From positions 1 to 49,068 of IMG/VR virus record IMGVR_UViG_3300046170_000210: DNA of 49,068 bases. One strand, given 5' to 3'. The first letter of the stretch is position 1. Each line of letters begins with the position of its first letter. This DNA is from a virus. Positions 1 to 9,341 of the stretch are shown here, piece by piece. The position numbers were made by a program, and so were the translations under genes. Below the pieces are notes generated by a model that saw nothing but the letters and a program-made list of their open reading frames with translations, ran no database searches and was not told the DNA's origin.

Positions 1-3000
1 GCATCATCTGGATTGATGTCAATATTAATGATATCACCTTCAGCAATACCATGTTCGTCTGATGTGGTTAAAATTGCTACATTATCTTTTAAATTAAAGA
101 TAATTAAATCATCACTCAGTAAATTAATTGTTATTACTTTAGAACCAGTAGTATTAATTAAATCTGAGCTTCTTAAAAATAAAGTATCAGATACGACAAA
201 AGAACCAGTAAGAACTTTAATCTTTACGATGTTTTGTTTTGTGGTAGTCTCCAGAACTTCTCCAGTCGCTACTGGAACGTTAAGACCATCAGTAAATTCT
301 AATGTAGCTCCTTTAGTGTAAGAAGAGTTTTTATCTAAAAATAGACTAATAACCTTTACATTAGATGATAATACATCTGTACTATTAAAAGTACCACTTA
401 CATCACGTAGAGCAAATTTAGTTCCGGAAAATACATTTCCTACAATCTTACCAGTAGCTCCAGTTACACTTTGAGTGATGGTGTCCCCATCAAATAAGTA
501 TGCAGTTGTTTTTAATTCAACAAATAATGCTTTAGTATCTTGAGATTCAATGCTATCTACAGATCTTCCTTTTACAGAAGAAACTTCTGCACTTGCTCCA
601 AATCCATCAGTATCTGAATTATCAATAATTAACTCAGATCCTACAGAAAAATTACTAGTACTATTTAAAATAGAAACTGAACTAATACTACCTCGTTTTA
701 CATCAGTAATTTTTGCTAATGCAAATTCTCCATTTTTAGTAATATTAGATGTTCTAAGTCTTTTAGCAAATTTAGGAATATTATCTTGGGATAGTTCGGA
801 ATTATAATTTGAATCAACTGGTAATGAATAATAATTATCCCCTAAAATATAAGGAAATACTGGATCATCTTGACTATCAAGAGTTATAAAATATGCATAA
901 GTTCCTTCTGGGTAATCTGGTGTTACACAGTATCTTCCATTATTTTGATCTAAACTACCATACTCAGCAATATACGTAAAATCATCAATGAATGTTCCAA
1001 TAGGATATTGACTAACTAATGGACCATTAGATCTACTATTATTTCTAGTATAACTACTAGTCATTCTAGTAATCGTACTTTGAGAATCTAAAGGATTCTG
1101 ATGTCCAAATGGACCATAAATTGGATTGCCATCATATGCAAAACCAATAATGGGTGAATGATTTACTCCAGTATCTCCAGATCTAATAGTAGATGGAGCT
1201 GCATAATAAGCATATCCAGATCCAAGATATGACAATGAATTATTGAAAAAATATCCGTTCTCAGCATCTAGTGATGATTTATTTTTGTAATACTTATCTT
1301 TTCTCCACTTTCTAATAGATGCAGTTGCTTCAGATCCGGATCCTACTGCAATAATATCTACTTGTACATTTTCTTGTGAATATAAACTACCACCATTAAT
1401 TTTCTCAAATCTATCAATAGCACCTGCAGTAGTAACAACTGCACGATACACTGCAAATCTTCCTCTACCTGCAGAATCTGTAATTCTTACTTCTGGTGCA
1501 GAAGAATAATACTCACCAGCATTTTCAACTACAATACTAGTAATTTCACCATTAGTGATAATTGCTCTTGCCTGAGCATTTCTACCTGATAATACTTCTA
1601 CATTAGGAACTGAATTATAATCTCCAGGAGTATCAACAATAACAGACTCAACTACTTGACCTGCTAATCTAGTTCTTGCTAAGTTAGAAACCCCGTTAAT
1701 TAACACAAATGGTGGTTTAGCGTATCCAGATCCTCGTGATGTAACTGCAATAGATTGAATAGCACCCGAATTGACTACTTCTTCGTCTTTATAACTTAGA
1801 AAGGGAATACCATTAATTGCAATACCAATATCTCTGTATAGGGTTTTATAAATTTCTGTAGTTTGTATTGGATGCTTTCTAATAATTTTTAGTAATTTTT
1901 GATCCTGAGCATCGGAAGGTAAAGTTGGAATAACATGTGAAGGAAATCCTGACGATGCAATATAATATCCACTACCATCTTCAAAGATAGCAGATACATT
2001 TGAGTTAAGTCCTGCAACCGCAGCAGAACCTGTACTAAAAATCCATCTTAAGTTATTTTGAGTATCATTAATTCTAATATCGTCAGTTAAAAATCCAGAC
2101 TCGGAAATTTCTACTGATTCTCCTGGATTTGAATACGGCGATTCAATAGAATTGTTTAGTCCATATAAAAGACCAAATACCTGCAATTCAATATCACCAG
2201 AAGATACTTCTATGTTATAACTAACAGTTGTCCCAGATTGATAGGAACCATTACCATTTCTAGTTTTAATTACAAATTGATTTACGTTCTTTTCTTCAAA
2301 TGTAAAAATTTCATCTCCTATTACAAAAGACCCCTTTGTCTCCCAACCCATTGTAGAGAAAAACATTTATCCTATCACCAACAGTTGTTGATGCAGGTAC
2401 AGGACTCGTTAATTGAGTTTTTAAAGATGAAGTAAAAGTACCATTGACACTAGGTTCGCTTAAAATAATATCGTATAATTCTTCATTATCAAAAGTACCA
2501 CTATACTTAACATTATCTACAATAGCAGATGCATAGTTGCCTTCTACATTTTGAGTAATTTGCTTTCCAATTAAATCGTTTGGATCACCCGCAAGAATTT
2601 TTACTCTTAATGCATATGATTGAATCCAATTAGATTCCGATGACTTTAACGTAAAATCTCTTGGATATGCAACATCAGGATTCGGATCATCCTGAATTAA
2701 ACATTTGAATAGAAACTTAATAGAACTATCAGTTCCTTTTGCTCTATAAAAATCGGTAATATTTTTTAGTAAAGTTCTCTTGTCAACTCCTTCCTTTAGA
2801 TATGCTTCAGGAAAATCTGCAAGGTATTGTGCTTCAAAACTTTTAACTAAAGAATATAAAAATAGATTACTAATATTTTGTACAGTAGACCCATTAACAT
2901 GAGTATCTGCTTGTGTAGGTTACAAAAGTGCTAGCATTATAAAGATCACCAATAGTAGTATTACCACTAACACCACGACTTACTTCTAAAAATTGAGTAT

Positions 3001-3331
3001 CTGTTCTTTCTGCATAAAAACAAATCTCATCATCAATTTTGATGTATCCACCATACTTAGGAAACGAAGTTGCATCAGCAACAGTAATTGTTGTGCTTAG
3101 TTGTCCTAAAGATCCAACAATGGTAGTTGACTCTTTAAGAATATTCGTTTCGTAAAAATCAATATCGCGATACGATTGAAGATTCGCAATGATATCAACC
3201 GGTTGACCTTGTAATTCTAATTGCTCATAATATTTTTGTATGAACTTACTAAAAAGTTCATACTCTTCATTAATAAAGTCCGGTAATTGTGACTCAACTA
3301 GATATGAGATTTTATTAGCAGTTTTGACCAT
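1..3331 (-). CDS. Large YHYH-domain virion/baseplate structural protein, partial and frameshifted
   Basis: The start codon lies 6 bases after the gp6 stop and the gene runs off the left edge, giving over 1,100 residues. The first frame (2894-3331) begins MVKTANKISYLVESQLPDF and contains a long N-terminal domain. Coding then continues in a second frame from about 2905 (VNGSTVQNISNLFLYSLVK) and a third from about 2361 to the edge, where the YHYH-family motif HSPIIGFAYDGNPIYGPFG is seen near 1,100-1,160. The breaks are each repaired by one base; the second lies in an A5 run. Cyanophage T4-like genomes carry a similar large structural protein. In T4 the gene after gp6 is the wedge protein gp7, so a gp7-like role is possible but inferred from position only. 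Confidence 0.8.
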
Positions 3332-3337
3332 CTACTA

Positions 3338-5140
3338 CTACTCTTTGTATGCTACAAATGTACTCTTTGAGATATCTACGTCTAGATATACTTCACGTTT
3401 AACTTCAACATCATTACTGGATGGTTTTACTCTCAGTTCAATACGATTGTCTGAGAATGTTCCTTTCAGAATAGTGAAGTCATACAATTTAATCTCACCT
3501 TTGACATAATCAACATCACCAACAGAATCGTTTAGGAGAATTTTATCTCCAGTTAGTGAATCTAGTCTATATAGGACGATTTTGCCATCTCTATCTTCCA
3601 AATACGATGTGTAATTGGGATGTTCAAAAACAGTCATACCAGTAGATGTTACAACTGGATTATCACAATCTTTTAAGAATTCATTCTGATAACAAATTTC
3701 GTAAAAAGAAGATGCATTGATTTGAGCATAAAAATCTTTTCTTAACGTAATTTCTGTAATGTTAGAATTGATTGAACGATCAGAACTATCAATTACACCT
3801 ATGAATTTACTATATCTAAACTTACCATTAAATTTTTCAGTGCTTGATGTTTTTAAGTACTCATTAACTCCAGTTGAAACTTTTGCTGCAACTTCAGCTG
3901 GAAGAAGATTAGTTTTAGCACCATCAAAGTAAATCTTACTATCAATCTCAACAAAAAGAATAGATGGATCTAAAAACACTGGTTTTACAGAAGCAACTGT
4001 ATAACTCTTTAACTTATCTGATAGTTCTTTCTTAGTTACTGAAGTTAAAGAATTTGCTACAGTTGGTTTTACTGCAATGAATACTTTACCATAATCAGGT
4101 GGTACTTGATCCTCACCACCAAATACAATGATATCACTCACTGCAGGATACAAATTTCTTACAATAGCAGAATAGTCATTTGATGTTACTGCTCTATTCT
4201 GAGAACCATAAAATTTTGGTGCATTGAATTTAATCTTTTCAATACTTTCAATTTCAGATCCACCTTGTGCAATAGAAGTTGCTACAATATTACCAACACT
4301 AAATGGTGATGATACTTTAACATCATTCTCGTCTAAGAATACACCACTAAACGTAAATGACTTTGCACCATTAGATTGTGAACCTTTTGTTAAGATATAA
4401 CTTATTTCAATTACATTTCCATCAGTTAATTTTTTGCCAAGAATACCATCTCCAAAAAATAACTCATATTGCTCATCATCAATTTCATTGACGAAATATA
4501 CTTTATCTTCACTTCCTACTTGAAGGATATTGTCCGACTTCTTATATTCTTCATAGACACTAGAACCAGCAGACTCATACACTCTAACAATTAATGTATT
4601 TAAATCTGCTGCTGAATTCTGAATTTTAAATTTTTGATCTTTTAATGATCCATCATACGTAAATGTACTCAATACATATGATCCTTCATTTAAAAGGACA
4701 TTAGAGAACGTTGCAACGTTATTGACAACAGGAACTTTAATATCTTTTAATGTAACATAACGATAAAGAGTTTTATCGTAATTAGTTACAAATCCAGTTC
4801 CTGCTTTCAATTTAATTGAAGTGGGTCCTGAAACTGGAAATGTAACAGAAAATCCAAGTTCTGCACTTGGTGATGTAATTGATTTGGGAGTATACCCTAA
4901 TTGCTTCGCTAACGATACTACGTTGTCTCTCAGCGTTGCTGAATCTAGGAATAGTTCATTGACCACCATATTGGCATTAAATGCCGTGTAGTACGTATTG
5001 TATGCCAATACATCTAACAACTGACTTAATGCAGAACCTTCAAAATCATAATCGGTAAAATCCGATTGTGATCTCATGTAATCTTTGAGAGTACTCTTGA
5101 TTTCGGTGAAATCTAGATTGTTTAATTGAGTATATGGCAT
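3338..5140 (-). CDS. 6: Baseplate wedge protein gp6
   Basis: This 600-residue protein matches the cyanophage form of T4 gp6, the wedge subunit that forms the continuous ring around the baseplate hub. The N-terminus (MPYTQLNNLDFTEIKSTLKD), followed by the AYNTYYTAFNANMVVNE and LAKQLGYTPKSITSP segments, is characteristic of the family, and the length is close to T4 gp6 (660). Its ATG overlaps the gp25 stop (TAATG), so translation is probably coupled. The gp25-gp6 order is the same as in T4-like phages. No frame break is visible. Confidence 0.93.
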   Translation of the reverse strand: MPYTQLNNLDFTEIKSTLKDYMRSQSDFTDYDFEGSALSQLLDVLAYNTYYTAFNANMVVNELFLDSATLRDNVVSLAKQLGYTPKSITSPSAELGFSVTFPVSGPTSIKLKAGTGFVTNYDKTLYRYVTLKDIKVPVVNNVATFSNVLLNEGSYVLSTFTYDGSLKDQKFKIQNSAADLNTLIVRVYESAGSSVYEEYKKSDNILQVGSEDKVYFVNEIDDEQYELFFGDGILGKKLTDGNVIEISYILTKGSQSNGAKSFTFSGVFLDENDVKVSSPFSVGNIVATSIAQGGSEIESIEKIKFNAPKFYGSQNRAVTSNDYSAIVRNLYPAVSDIIVFGGEDQVPPDYGKVFIAVKPTVANSLTSVTKKELSDKLKSYTVASVKPVFLDPSILFVEIDSKIYFDGAKTNLLPAEVAAKVSTGVNEYLKTSSTEKFNGKFRYSKFIGVIDSSDRSINSNITEITLRKDFYAQINASSFYEICYQNEFLKDCDNPVVTSTGMTVFEHPNYTSYLEDRDGKIVLYRLDSLTGDKILLNDSVGDVDYVKGEIKLYDFTILKGTFSDNRIELRVKPSSNDVEVKREVYLDVDISKSTFVAYKE

Positions 5141-5535
5141 TATCTCGTCCTAGACAGGAAGAACTCTATTTGAACAGGTGGGACTTCTGTTCCTCTTATC
5201 TCATACGTCATTTCAACATCTAAACCGTTATCTTCAAAGTTGGGAATACAACTAATAGATGTTACGGCGATTCTAGGTTCGTATTTTGCTAGAGACAATT
5301 GCATATTTCGTTTAATAATACCTGCAACTGCATAGTCCAAAGGTTCAAACAAAAATGATCTAATGTCTGAACCATAATCAGGATTAAATAAACGCTCACC
5401 CTTATTCGTAAGTACTAAATTAACAATTGCTTGTTTAATTGCAGCATTATCTTTACTAACAACTACATCGTCAGTAACAGGGTGTTTTTTGAAAGTAATA
5501 TTGACATCTCTAAACGTGAGATTAGAAGTTGCCAT
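5140..5535 (-). CDS. 25: Baseplate wedge protein gp25 (lysozyme-like fold family)
   Basis: The 131 residues match the usual gp25 length (132 in T4). The segment VLTNKGERLFNPDYGSDIRS, followed by LFEPLD, is the hallmark of the gp25/GPW family, which joins wedge subunits and nucleates sheath assembly. It is the first gene of a gp25-gp6-large protein cluster and overlaps gp6 by the TAATG junction. A late-promoter-like ACTAAATA lies just upstream. Confidence 0.95.
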   Translation of the reverse strand: MATSNLTFRDVNITFKKHPVTDDVVVSKDNAAIKQAIVNLVLTNKGERLFNPDYGSDIRSFLFEPLDYAVAGIIKRNMQLSLAKYEPRIAVTSISCIPNFEDNGLDVEMTYEIRGTEVPPVQIEFFLSRTR

Positions 5536-5557
5536 TAAGAGTACACGGAGTCTTTAA

Positions 5558-5565
5558 TATTTAGT
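5558..5565 (-). promoter_or_regulatory. Possible T4-type late promoter before gp25
   Basis: The minus strand reads ACTAAATA, 6 of 8 matches to the T4 late consensus TATAAATA, about 25 bases upstream of the gp25 start and overlapping the stop of the upstream oxygenase. Weak match; inference from position. Confidence 0.35.
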
Positions 5566-6155
5566 CGTCAGGAAAAACAATATTCCAAGAAATACTAATT
5601 CTAGAATCATCACCATGATAAGGAGTCACGTAATGTGGCAACCAACTCTCAAATACCAAACCTTCTCCAGCATTTGCTACAAAAGCAACAGTTGGCATTT
5701 CATTCATTGTACCATGAGATCCTCGTGGATCCGGAAAACAAATTGCTCCATTTGTCTGAGAGCACTCTCCTGGAGTTTGTACATAATAAACACCACTATA
5801 TTTAAAGTTTGTATGAGAATGGTAATTTGAATAACCACCATCCTCCAACTTAACTGCCCAACATTCTACAAATGCTTTTTCAATTGGACCTTCTTTATAC
5901 GCTTGAGATGCATGAAGAAGTAGGGATTTTAAATCAAAACACCAGTCATATTCTAGTTCAGTTAAATTAACAAGTGAGTGCCACCCTTTCCCACCTACAG
6001 AATACTTGGCATTGTCAGGATTCTTTTTAGATTCCTCATTAACAGTAATTAATGATACTTCTATTTAATTTTTTGGGGTTGGTATCATTGCGAAATGCAG
6101 TAATATTACATGGAAAAAATGTTTCCTTATTAACTGATATAGGTGATTTGTTCAT
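5561..6155 (-). CDS. 2OG-Fe(II) oxygenase (HxH...H...R type), apparent frameshift
   Basis: The protein starts MNKSPISVNKETFFPCNIT at an ATG overlapping the upstream stop (ATGA). It changes frame near 6050 and continues from VNEESKKNPDNAKYSVGGKGW through NYHSHTNFKYSGVYY to HGDDSRISISWNIVFPDD. HSH and the distal His in LPHYVTP plus the following Arg are the expected iron and 2OG ligands of the PF13759-like family common in cyanophages. Removing one base near 6050 restores a single frame of about 197 residues. It lies in the late baseplate gene cluster; its substrate is unknown. The break is probably a sequencing indel. Confidence 0.8.
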
Positions 6156-6403
6156 TGACTCCAACGTTCTACAAATTCACCAATCGCACTATCTGGATTT
6201 GGATACAACTCTTCCTTACGCTTATTCCTATTTCGTTTTGCTGCCATGTCAAGATACTTATCACTATCAGTCTCAGTGATGAGAGTCATTCCTTCATCAA
6301 TAAAACTTTGACCTTTATCAACTTTATGATGATTGCCCATTGTAGCTCCAGTGTTTGTTTGGTTGTTCCCACCAGAAGTGTAAGTCTTCTGTGTTGTCGT
6401 CAT
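6152..6403 (-). CDS. Small hydrophilic protein of the baseplate cluster
   Basis: The 83 residues are polar, with a Gly/Asn/Thr-rich start (GGNNQTNTG) and a Lys/Arg-rich stretch (AAKRNRNKRKEELYP). The gene begins inside the previous reading frame, overlapping it by 80 bases, and ends in an ATGA junction with the oxygenase. No family is recognised. Its placement suggests late expression with the structural genes. Confidence 0.6.
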   Translation of the reverse strand: MTTTQKTYTSGGNNQTNTGATMGNHHKVDKGQSFIDEGMTLITETDSDKYLDMAAKRNRNKRKEELYPNPDSAIGEFVERWSQ

Positions 6404-6866
6404 AATATTCAGATACTAATTCGCTTTTAAATTTACTATGAATGTTTTCACACAATGAAAGAGTATGGTAATTCTTGTCTGAAAACTTCTCCATCGCTTC
6501 TGTGATCCAAGTATAGTTACCCCCACGGATAACTCCCGCTTCACATAGGATAAAGTTATCCCAGTCTAATACCCAATCCGCATAATTCAACATAAAGATG
6601 TCCTTATACGGATCTACACCTTCATCAGGAAACGGAACGTTCACTGATTCAACATGAAAGCACTCTTTGTCCATGGATAATCCGTGACAAAGGTGCTGGG
6701 TTACAATACTAGAATAATCAGGAGAAATACAAAGTAAACATGTCTTACTAGGATGAATATCCCAATCGGACATCTTCACTTTATATATCATTTCCTGAAT
6801 TAATGCCATCTCATGATCTTGGGAGATAAACAATAAGTCTCGGCGCTTCGGCGTTTTGAGACTCAC
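6324..6866 (-). CDS. Conserved cyanophage-like hypothetical protein, 180 aa
   Basis: The start is GTG in a GTGA overlap with the preceding small basic protein. The protein is Trp- and Cys-rich (LNYADWVLDWDNFILCEAG, WWEQPNKHW) with no signal peptide or membrane segment. I do not recognise a family. It sits between the PAAR-like gene and gp25, so it may act in baseplate assembly, but this is only positional inference. Confidence 0.75.
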   Translation of the reverse strand: MSLKTPKRRDLLFISQDHEMALIQEMIYKVKMSDWDIHPSKTCLLCISPDYSSIVTQHLCHGLSMDKECFHVESVNVPFPDEGVDPYKDIFMLNYADWVLDWDNFILCEAGVIRGGNYTWITEAMEKFSDKNYHTLSLCENIHSKFKSELVSEYYDDNTEDLHFWWEQPNKHWSYNGQSS

Positions 6867-7009
6867 TTACCCTGACCGCGATAACGCTTCTTAGCGCCAT
6901 TACGACTCGTAGATGCATACTTCGTATGCTTTCCCATACCTTGACGACTCTTCTTCGGTTTTGCTTCAATCTCTAAAGTACCCGATAGTCCTGATTTTGC
7001 TTTTGCCAT
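6863..7009 (-). CDS. 48-residue very basic conserved protein
   Basis: The ATG directly follows the PAAR-like gene stop. The protein begins MAKAKSGLSGTLEIEAKPKK and ends NGAKKRYRGQGK, with about a third Lys/Arg. From memory, closely similar small basic proteins occur at this position in T4-like cyanophages. The charge suggests nucleic acid or structural-protein binding, but no function is known. It overlaps the downstream GTG start by four bases. Confidence 0.75.
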   Translation of the reverse strand: MAKAKSGLSGTLEIEAKPKKSRQGMGKHTKYASTSRNGAKKRYRGQGK

Positions 7010-7011
7010 AA

Positions 7012-7386
7012 TTAATCTGCTAAATTTGAACCTATGATTATTCTAGGGTATTGGAACGGTCCTGTCAAGGGCCTCGGTGTACCTCCTAGAACTAACTGTG
7101 CTTCGTCCCCAGTAACTGCAGGTAACCTTCCGTTGAAAAAGACAGTACTATTAATAGTTGGTCTGATGATCCTCTCACCTGGTTGACAAGGTAAAGGAAT
7201 GAGTGGATTAATTTTCTCTCCTGCAATAGAAGCAGGTTTAGAGAGGTTATCGTAGATGTCTATAGGAATACCATCGGAATACACTGTTGTGGCGTATGGA
7301 GTCCCTCCTAGGGGTGCTGCAGGGTATAAGCAGTTTCCATCTGTACTTACAGTATCTACTGTTTCTGGTCCAGCGAGGTTTGGCAT
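7012..7386 (-). CDS. PAAR-like baseplate spike-tip protein candidate
   Basis: The 124-residue protein has the Gly/Pro-rich, short-strand pattern of PAAR tips: GTPYATTVYSDGIPIDIYD near the start, and TINSTVFFNGRLPAVTGDEA near residues 80-100, resembling the PAAR core (xVxINGxPAAxxGD). In T4 the equivalent is gp5.4, which caps the central spike. The position, just before the gp25/gp6 genes, fits. I do not see a clear set of His/Cys metal ligands, so the assignment is by pattern and context. Confidence 0.6.
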   Translation of the reverse strand: MPNLAGPETVDTVSTDGNCLYPAAPLGGTPYATTVYSDGIPIDIYDNLSKPASIAGEKINPLIPLPCQPGERIIRPTINSTVFFNGRLPAVTGDEAQLVLGGTPRPLTGPFQYPRIIIGSNLAD

Positions 7387-7577
7387 TCTTCTAGTTTCCT
7401 ATAAAGGTCATTCAACGTCTCCGCCAAAGTCAGATAACTCTGGGATGACGGTGGCTTGTACATTAATTGGGGGTTCTCTAAGTTGGATACCCTCTGCTCC
7501 ACCATCGTCAACCTCTTGTGCAGCTCTTGGAGTTGATCGTTGAACTTCTGCGTTGTTGATTGGTTCTCTTGAGTCAT
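7356..7577 (-). CDS. Coiled-coil protein overlapping two neighbours
   Basis: The 73 residues have heptad-like spacing (FNDQLQELHKRLTMVEQRVSNLE) and a second helix (LTLAETLNDLYRKLEECQ). It has an ATG with AGGA seven bases upstream. The gene shares about 170 bases with the 7408-7674 gene in another frame and overlaps the PAAR-like start by 31 bases. The good ribosome binding site and helical pattern favour expression, but dual coding makes it uncertain. Confidence 0.55.
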   Translation of the reverse strand: MTQENQSTTQKFNDQLQELHKRLTMVEQRVSNLENPQLMYKPPSSQSYLTLAETLNDLYRKLEECQTSLDQKQ

Positions 7578-7674
7578 TATCTAATCCTGAAAATCTTTTT
7601 GCTGCTGCTCCCTCAAATTGATCGCAGAAGGCGTCAAAGTTGTTTAGAATCTCTTCATATACATTACGCTCCAA
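7408..7674 (-). CDS. Acidic hypothetical protein in overlapping frame
   Basis: The 88-residue protein starts with TTG preceded at 7 bases by GGGAGG, a near-perfect ribosome binding site, and begins MERNVYEEILNNFDAFCDQF. The C-terminal half is rich in Pro, Glu and Gly and looks disordered. Its last 170 bases are also covered by the coiled-coil gene in a different frame. I do not recognise a family. Either or both overlapping frames could be used. Confidence 0.5.
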   Translation of the reverse strand: MERNVYEEILNNFDAFCDQFEGAAAKRFSGLDNDSREPINNAEVQRSTPRAAQEVDDGGAEGIQLREPPINVQATVIPELSDFGGDVE

Positions 7675-7879
7675 CGTTCAACCTCCCAGATACTTCAGGG
7701 TACTTGTCCAATGGATTCTCCCCATCAGGGAATCTCATTAACCCTTCAAGTTCAATTACTTTCGCTTCCAATCCTACAAGACGCTCCGCAATCTCTTGGA
7801 TTACATCTGCCATCTTATTGATCTGTTGCTGTTGTACTGCTAATTGAAACTGGGCGTCCTTCTTCAATGGATTATTCAT
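7664..7879 (-). CDS. Small coiled-coil protein, first gene of the baseplate cluster
   Basis: The 71 residues are largely a coiled coil (LAVQQQQINKMADVIQEIAE then LVGLEAKVIELEGLM). The ATG is preceded by AGAGGAT. It is the first gene after the GATAAATA late-promoter candidate and a 204-base gap from the early region. It overlaps the next gene's TTG start by 11 bases. Probable structural or assembly role, from context. Confidence 0.65.
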   Translation of the reverse strand: MNNPLKKDAQFQLAVQQQQINKMADVIQEIAERLVGLEAKVIELEGLMRFPDGENPLDKYPEVSGRLNVGA

Positions 7880-7982
7880 ATCCTCTAGAACAGTCTCTTC
7901 AGTGATAACGAGGTTTTCAGGTCATTTTTTTGCTGGGAAATTTTTTTGGGTTTTAAGGTTTTAAAAAAACCATTTTCAAATA

Positions 7983-7990
7983 TATTTATC
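7983..7990 (-). promoter_or_regulatory. T4-type late promoter for the baseplate cluster
   Basis: The minus strand reads GATAAATA, one mismatch from TATAAATA, about 100 bases upstream of the first baseplate-cluster gene. The gap of 7880-8083 also holds homopolymer-rich DNA and a weak GGTTTT/AAAACC dyad that could end early transcription. The same GATAAATA octamer occurs at 23633. Confidence 0.55.
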
Positions 7991-8083
7991 GGTCGCTGGG
8001 ATACTTTTGTAGGTTAGGGACTTAGGCGTTTTTGCTGTCACCCCCTACCCCCTGCCCAAAGTGTGATATCATGGGGGACTGCC

Positions 8084-8782
8084 TCAGTCGTAGCGACGGT
8101 AGCAATCGCCCTCGGGTGCGTGACCAGTGCATGCGCGATATTGCCAAGCGAAGCGTTTGGCGTTGGGTTCGGTGGGGCGACCTGACTTGGTTCGGATGAC
8201 CTGCTCAACTGTGCCGTCCTCCATTATCTCATGGCGCAAGGTGCGGGTCTTGCTCTCACCAATCCACCCATCATTGGTGCCGAAGGTGGTGGGGATAATG
8301 GGGTTGATCAGTTCAGAGTATTTCTTCTCCCACATTGCCACGATGCTCTTGAGTTCAGTCATGGGGATAACGAACCACTCGCCGCCACCCTCTTGGTTGT
8401 GGTAGGCATCACGCCACTCAGCAGGCACGTTTTGATTGTATGCCTGCAAGGTGCCATAACCCGCCAACCATAAGAGGTTATGCAGCGTCGTCTCAGAGTA
8501 ACCGCAATCAGTGACCGGTATCATGTTGTGGTTGTACGTGTCGCCTGGGTTGCTGGTGCGATGACTTGACAGGGTATTGAAGGCGCTCACCTCTCCACCT
8601 GTTGCCAGTCCAACTTTGACGCTCACCCAGTCATGCTCACCTGCCAAATACCCTCGGGTGATGTGGTCAGATTTGCACAGCATGAAATAGATGATGCCAG
8701 GTTTGCGGTGCTTTGACCCGTCTTGTTTTGTCGGGAGGCATTCCTCAGCGTGGAGGGGAGCAGAGGTTTCGTCAATCCACAT
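8084..8782 (-). CDS. GIY-YIG-like (MUG113/T5orf172-type) domain protein
   Basis: The 232-residue protein contains GIIYFMLCKSDHI, then VSVKVGLATGGEVSAFNTLS and HRTSNPGDTYNH, in the spacing of the T5orf172/MUG113 branch of the GIY-YIG superfamily (strand Y-x-M, then KxG...R). The C-terminal 100 residues are unassigned. These domains are often found in phages and may be nucleases, but the catalytic Glu/Arg set cannot be confirmed by eye. The leader is A/C-rich without a clear ribosome binding site. Base composition is GC-richer than the structural genes. Confidence 0.6.
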   Translation of the reverse strand: MWIDETSAPLHAEECLPTKQDGSKHRKPGIIYFMLCKSDHITRGYLAGEHDWVSVKVGLATGGEVSAFNTLSSHRTSNPGDTYNHNMIPVTDCGYSETTLHNLLWLAGYGTLQAYNQNVPAEWRDAYHNQEGGGEWFVIPMTELKSIVAMWEKKYSELINPIIPTTFGTNDGWIGESKTRTLRHEIMEDGTVEQVIRTKSGRPTEPNAKRFAWQYRACTGHAPEGDCYRRYD

Positions 8783-8825
8783 GGTCTGTCGTGTCTTTCT
8801 TGTGTATATCCTACAGGGTCAGCGA

Positions 8826-9041
8826 CTAATGTCTGTCGCTGATGTTCCAGTTGGTGGACTGGACAGGTTGGATACGTCCTGCTCGGACTGCCATGCGATA
8901 CTCATGCTCTGCCTGGTGCTGGCGTTGGATGTTCTCCATCACCTTCAGCATCAGTGGCGAGGGGTTCTCGCTGTGAAGGAAGAATCCGGTTCGTTGCATT
9001 GGTTTGTTGTTCATGTCCCTAGTATAGGGGATTAGTTCCAC
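8826..9041 (-). CDS. Small hypothetical protein
   Basis: The chosen start is GTG, overlapping the end of the KTSC gene, with GAGG seven bases upstream; an alternative ATG is at 9014 (MNNKPMQRTGFFLHSENPSP). The protein is basic and helical in the middle (LMLKVMENIQRQHQAEHEYR). No family recognised. Early-region neighbour of the KTSC-domain protein, probably co-transcribed. Confidence 0.6.
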   Translation of the reverse strand: MELIPYTRDMNNKPMQRTGFFLHSENPSPLMLKVMENIQRQHQAEHEYRMAVRAGRIQPVQSTNWNISDRH

Positions 9042-9316
9042 CCCGTTGCCTCTGATGGTCCAGTTCTGTAATTGGTCACTAGGCGACGGATCCCGGTCTC
9101 TTGCTTTGCTGGTCGTCTCGTGGTAACATAGTTAACCCACTGCCCCACGCTACGATCACCCGCCAACAGGAATGCAAGGATGGAGCGACGGGAAACGTTC
9201 TCATAGCGGTACGTCGTATCGGAGTTGAACCAAAGCACTCGGATCGTTCCGGTCAGTGGGTTGACGGTCATGGAGTCAACCGATGTGGACTCGGTGAGGG
9301 TGATAGGGAAACGCAT
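9032..9316 (-). CDS. KTSC-domain protein
   Basis: The 94 residues match the KTSC domain (PF13619): SVDSMTVNPLTGTIRVLWFN, then TTYRYENVSRRSILAFLLAG, then a Gly-x-W/Y-x-N end (VGQWVNYVTT). KTSC domains occur alone in phages and fused to lysyl-tRNA synthetase-like proteins, and their role is unclear. The gene has its own TACAAT -10 element and an A/C-rich leader lacking a ribosome binding site. Confidence 0.75.
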   Translation of the reverse strand: MRFPITLTESTSVDSMTVNPLTGTIRVLWFNSDTTYRYENVSRRSILAFLLAGDRSVGQWVNYVTTRRPAKQETGIRRLVTNYRTGPSEATGWN

Positions 9317-9341
9317 GAAATGATTTTGTGTTGTTGTTGGT

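Noticed and set aside
13-807. Plus-strand open frames in the left end
   Set aside because: They mirror the long minus-strand YHYH structural gene; composition and motifs support only the minus strand.
2360-2363. Programmed ribosomal frameshift site
   Set aside because: The A5/T5 run lacks a clear slippery heptamer and downstream structure, and similar breaks occur in unrelated genes, so sequencing indels are more likely.
7920-7975. Strong terminator in the T-rich gap
   Set aside because: Only a short A/T stem (GGTTTT/AAAACC) is present, without a GC-rich hairpin; noted as weak only.
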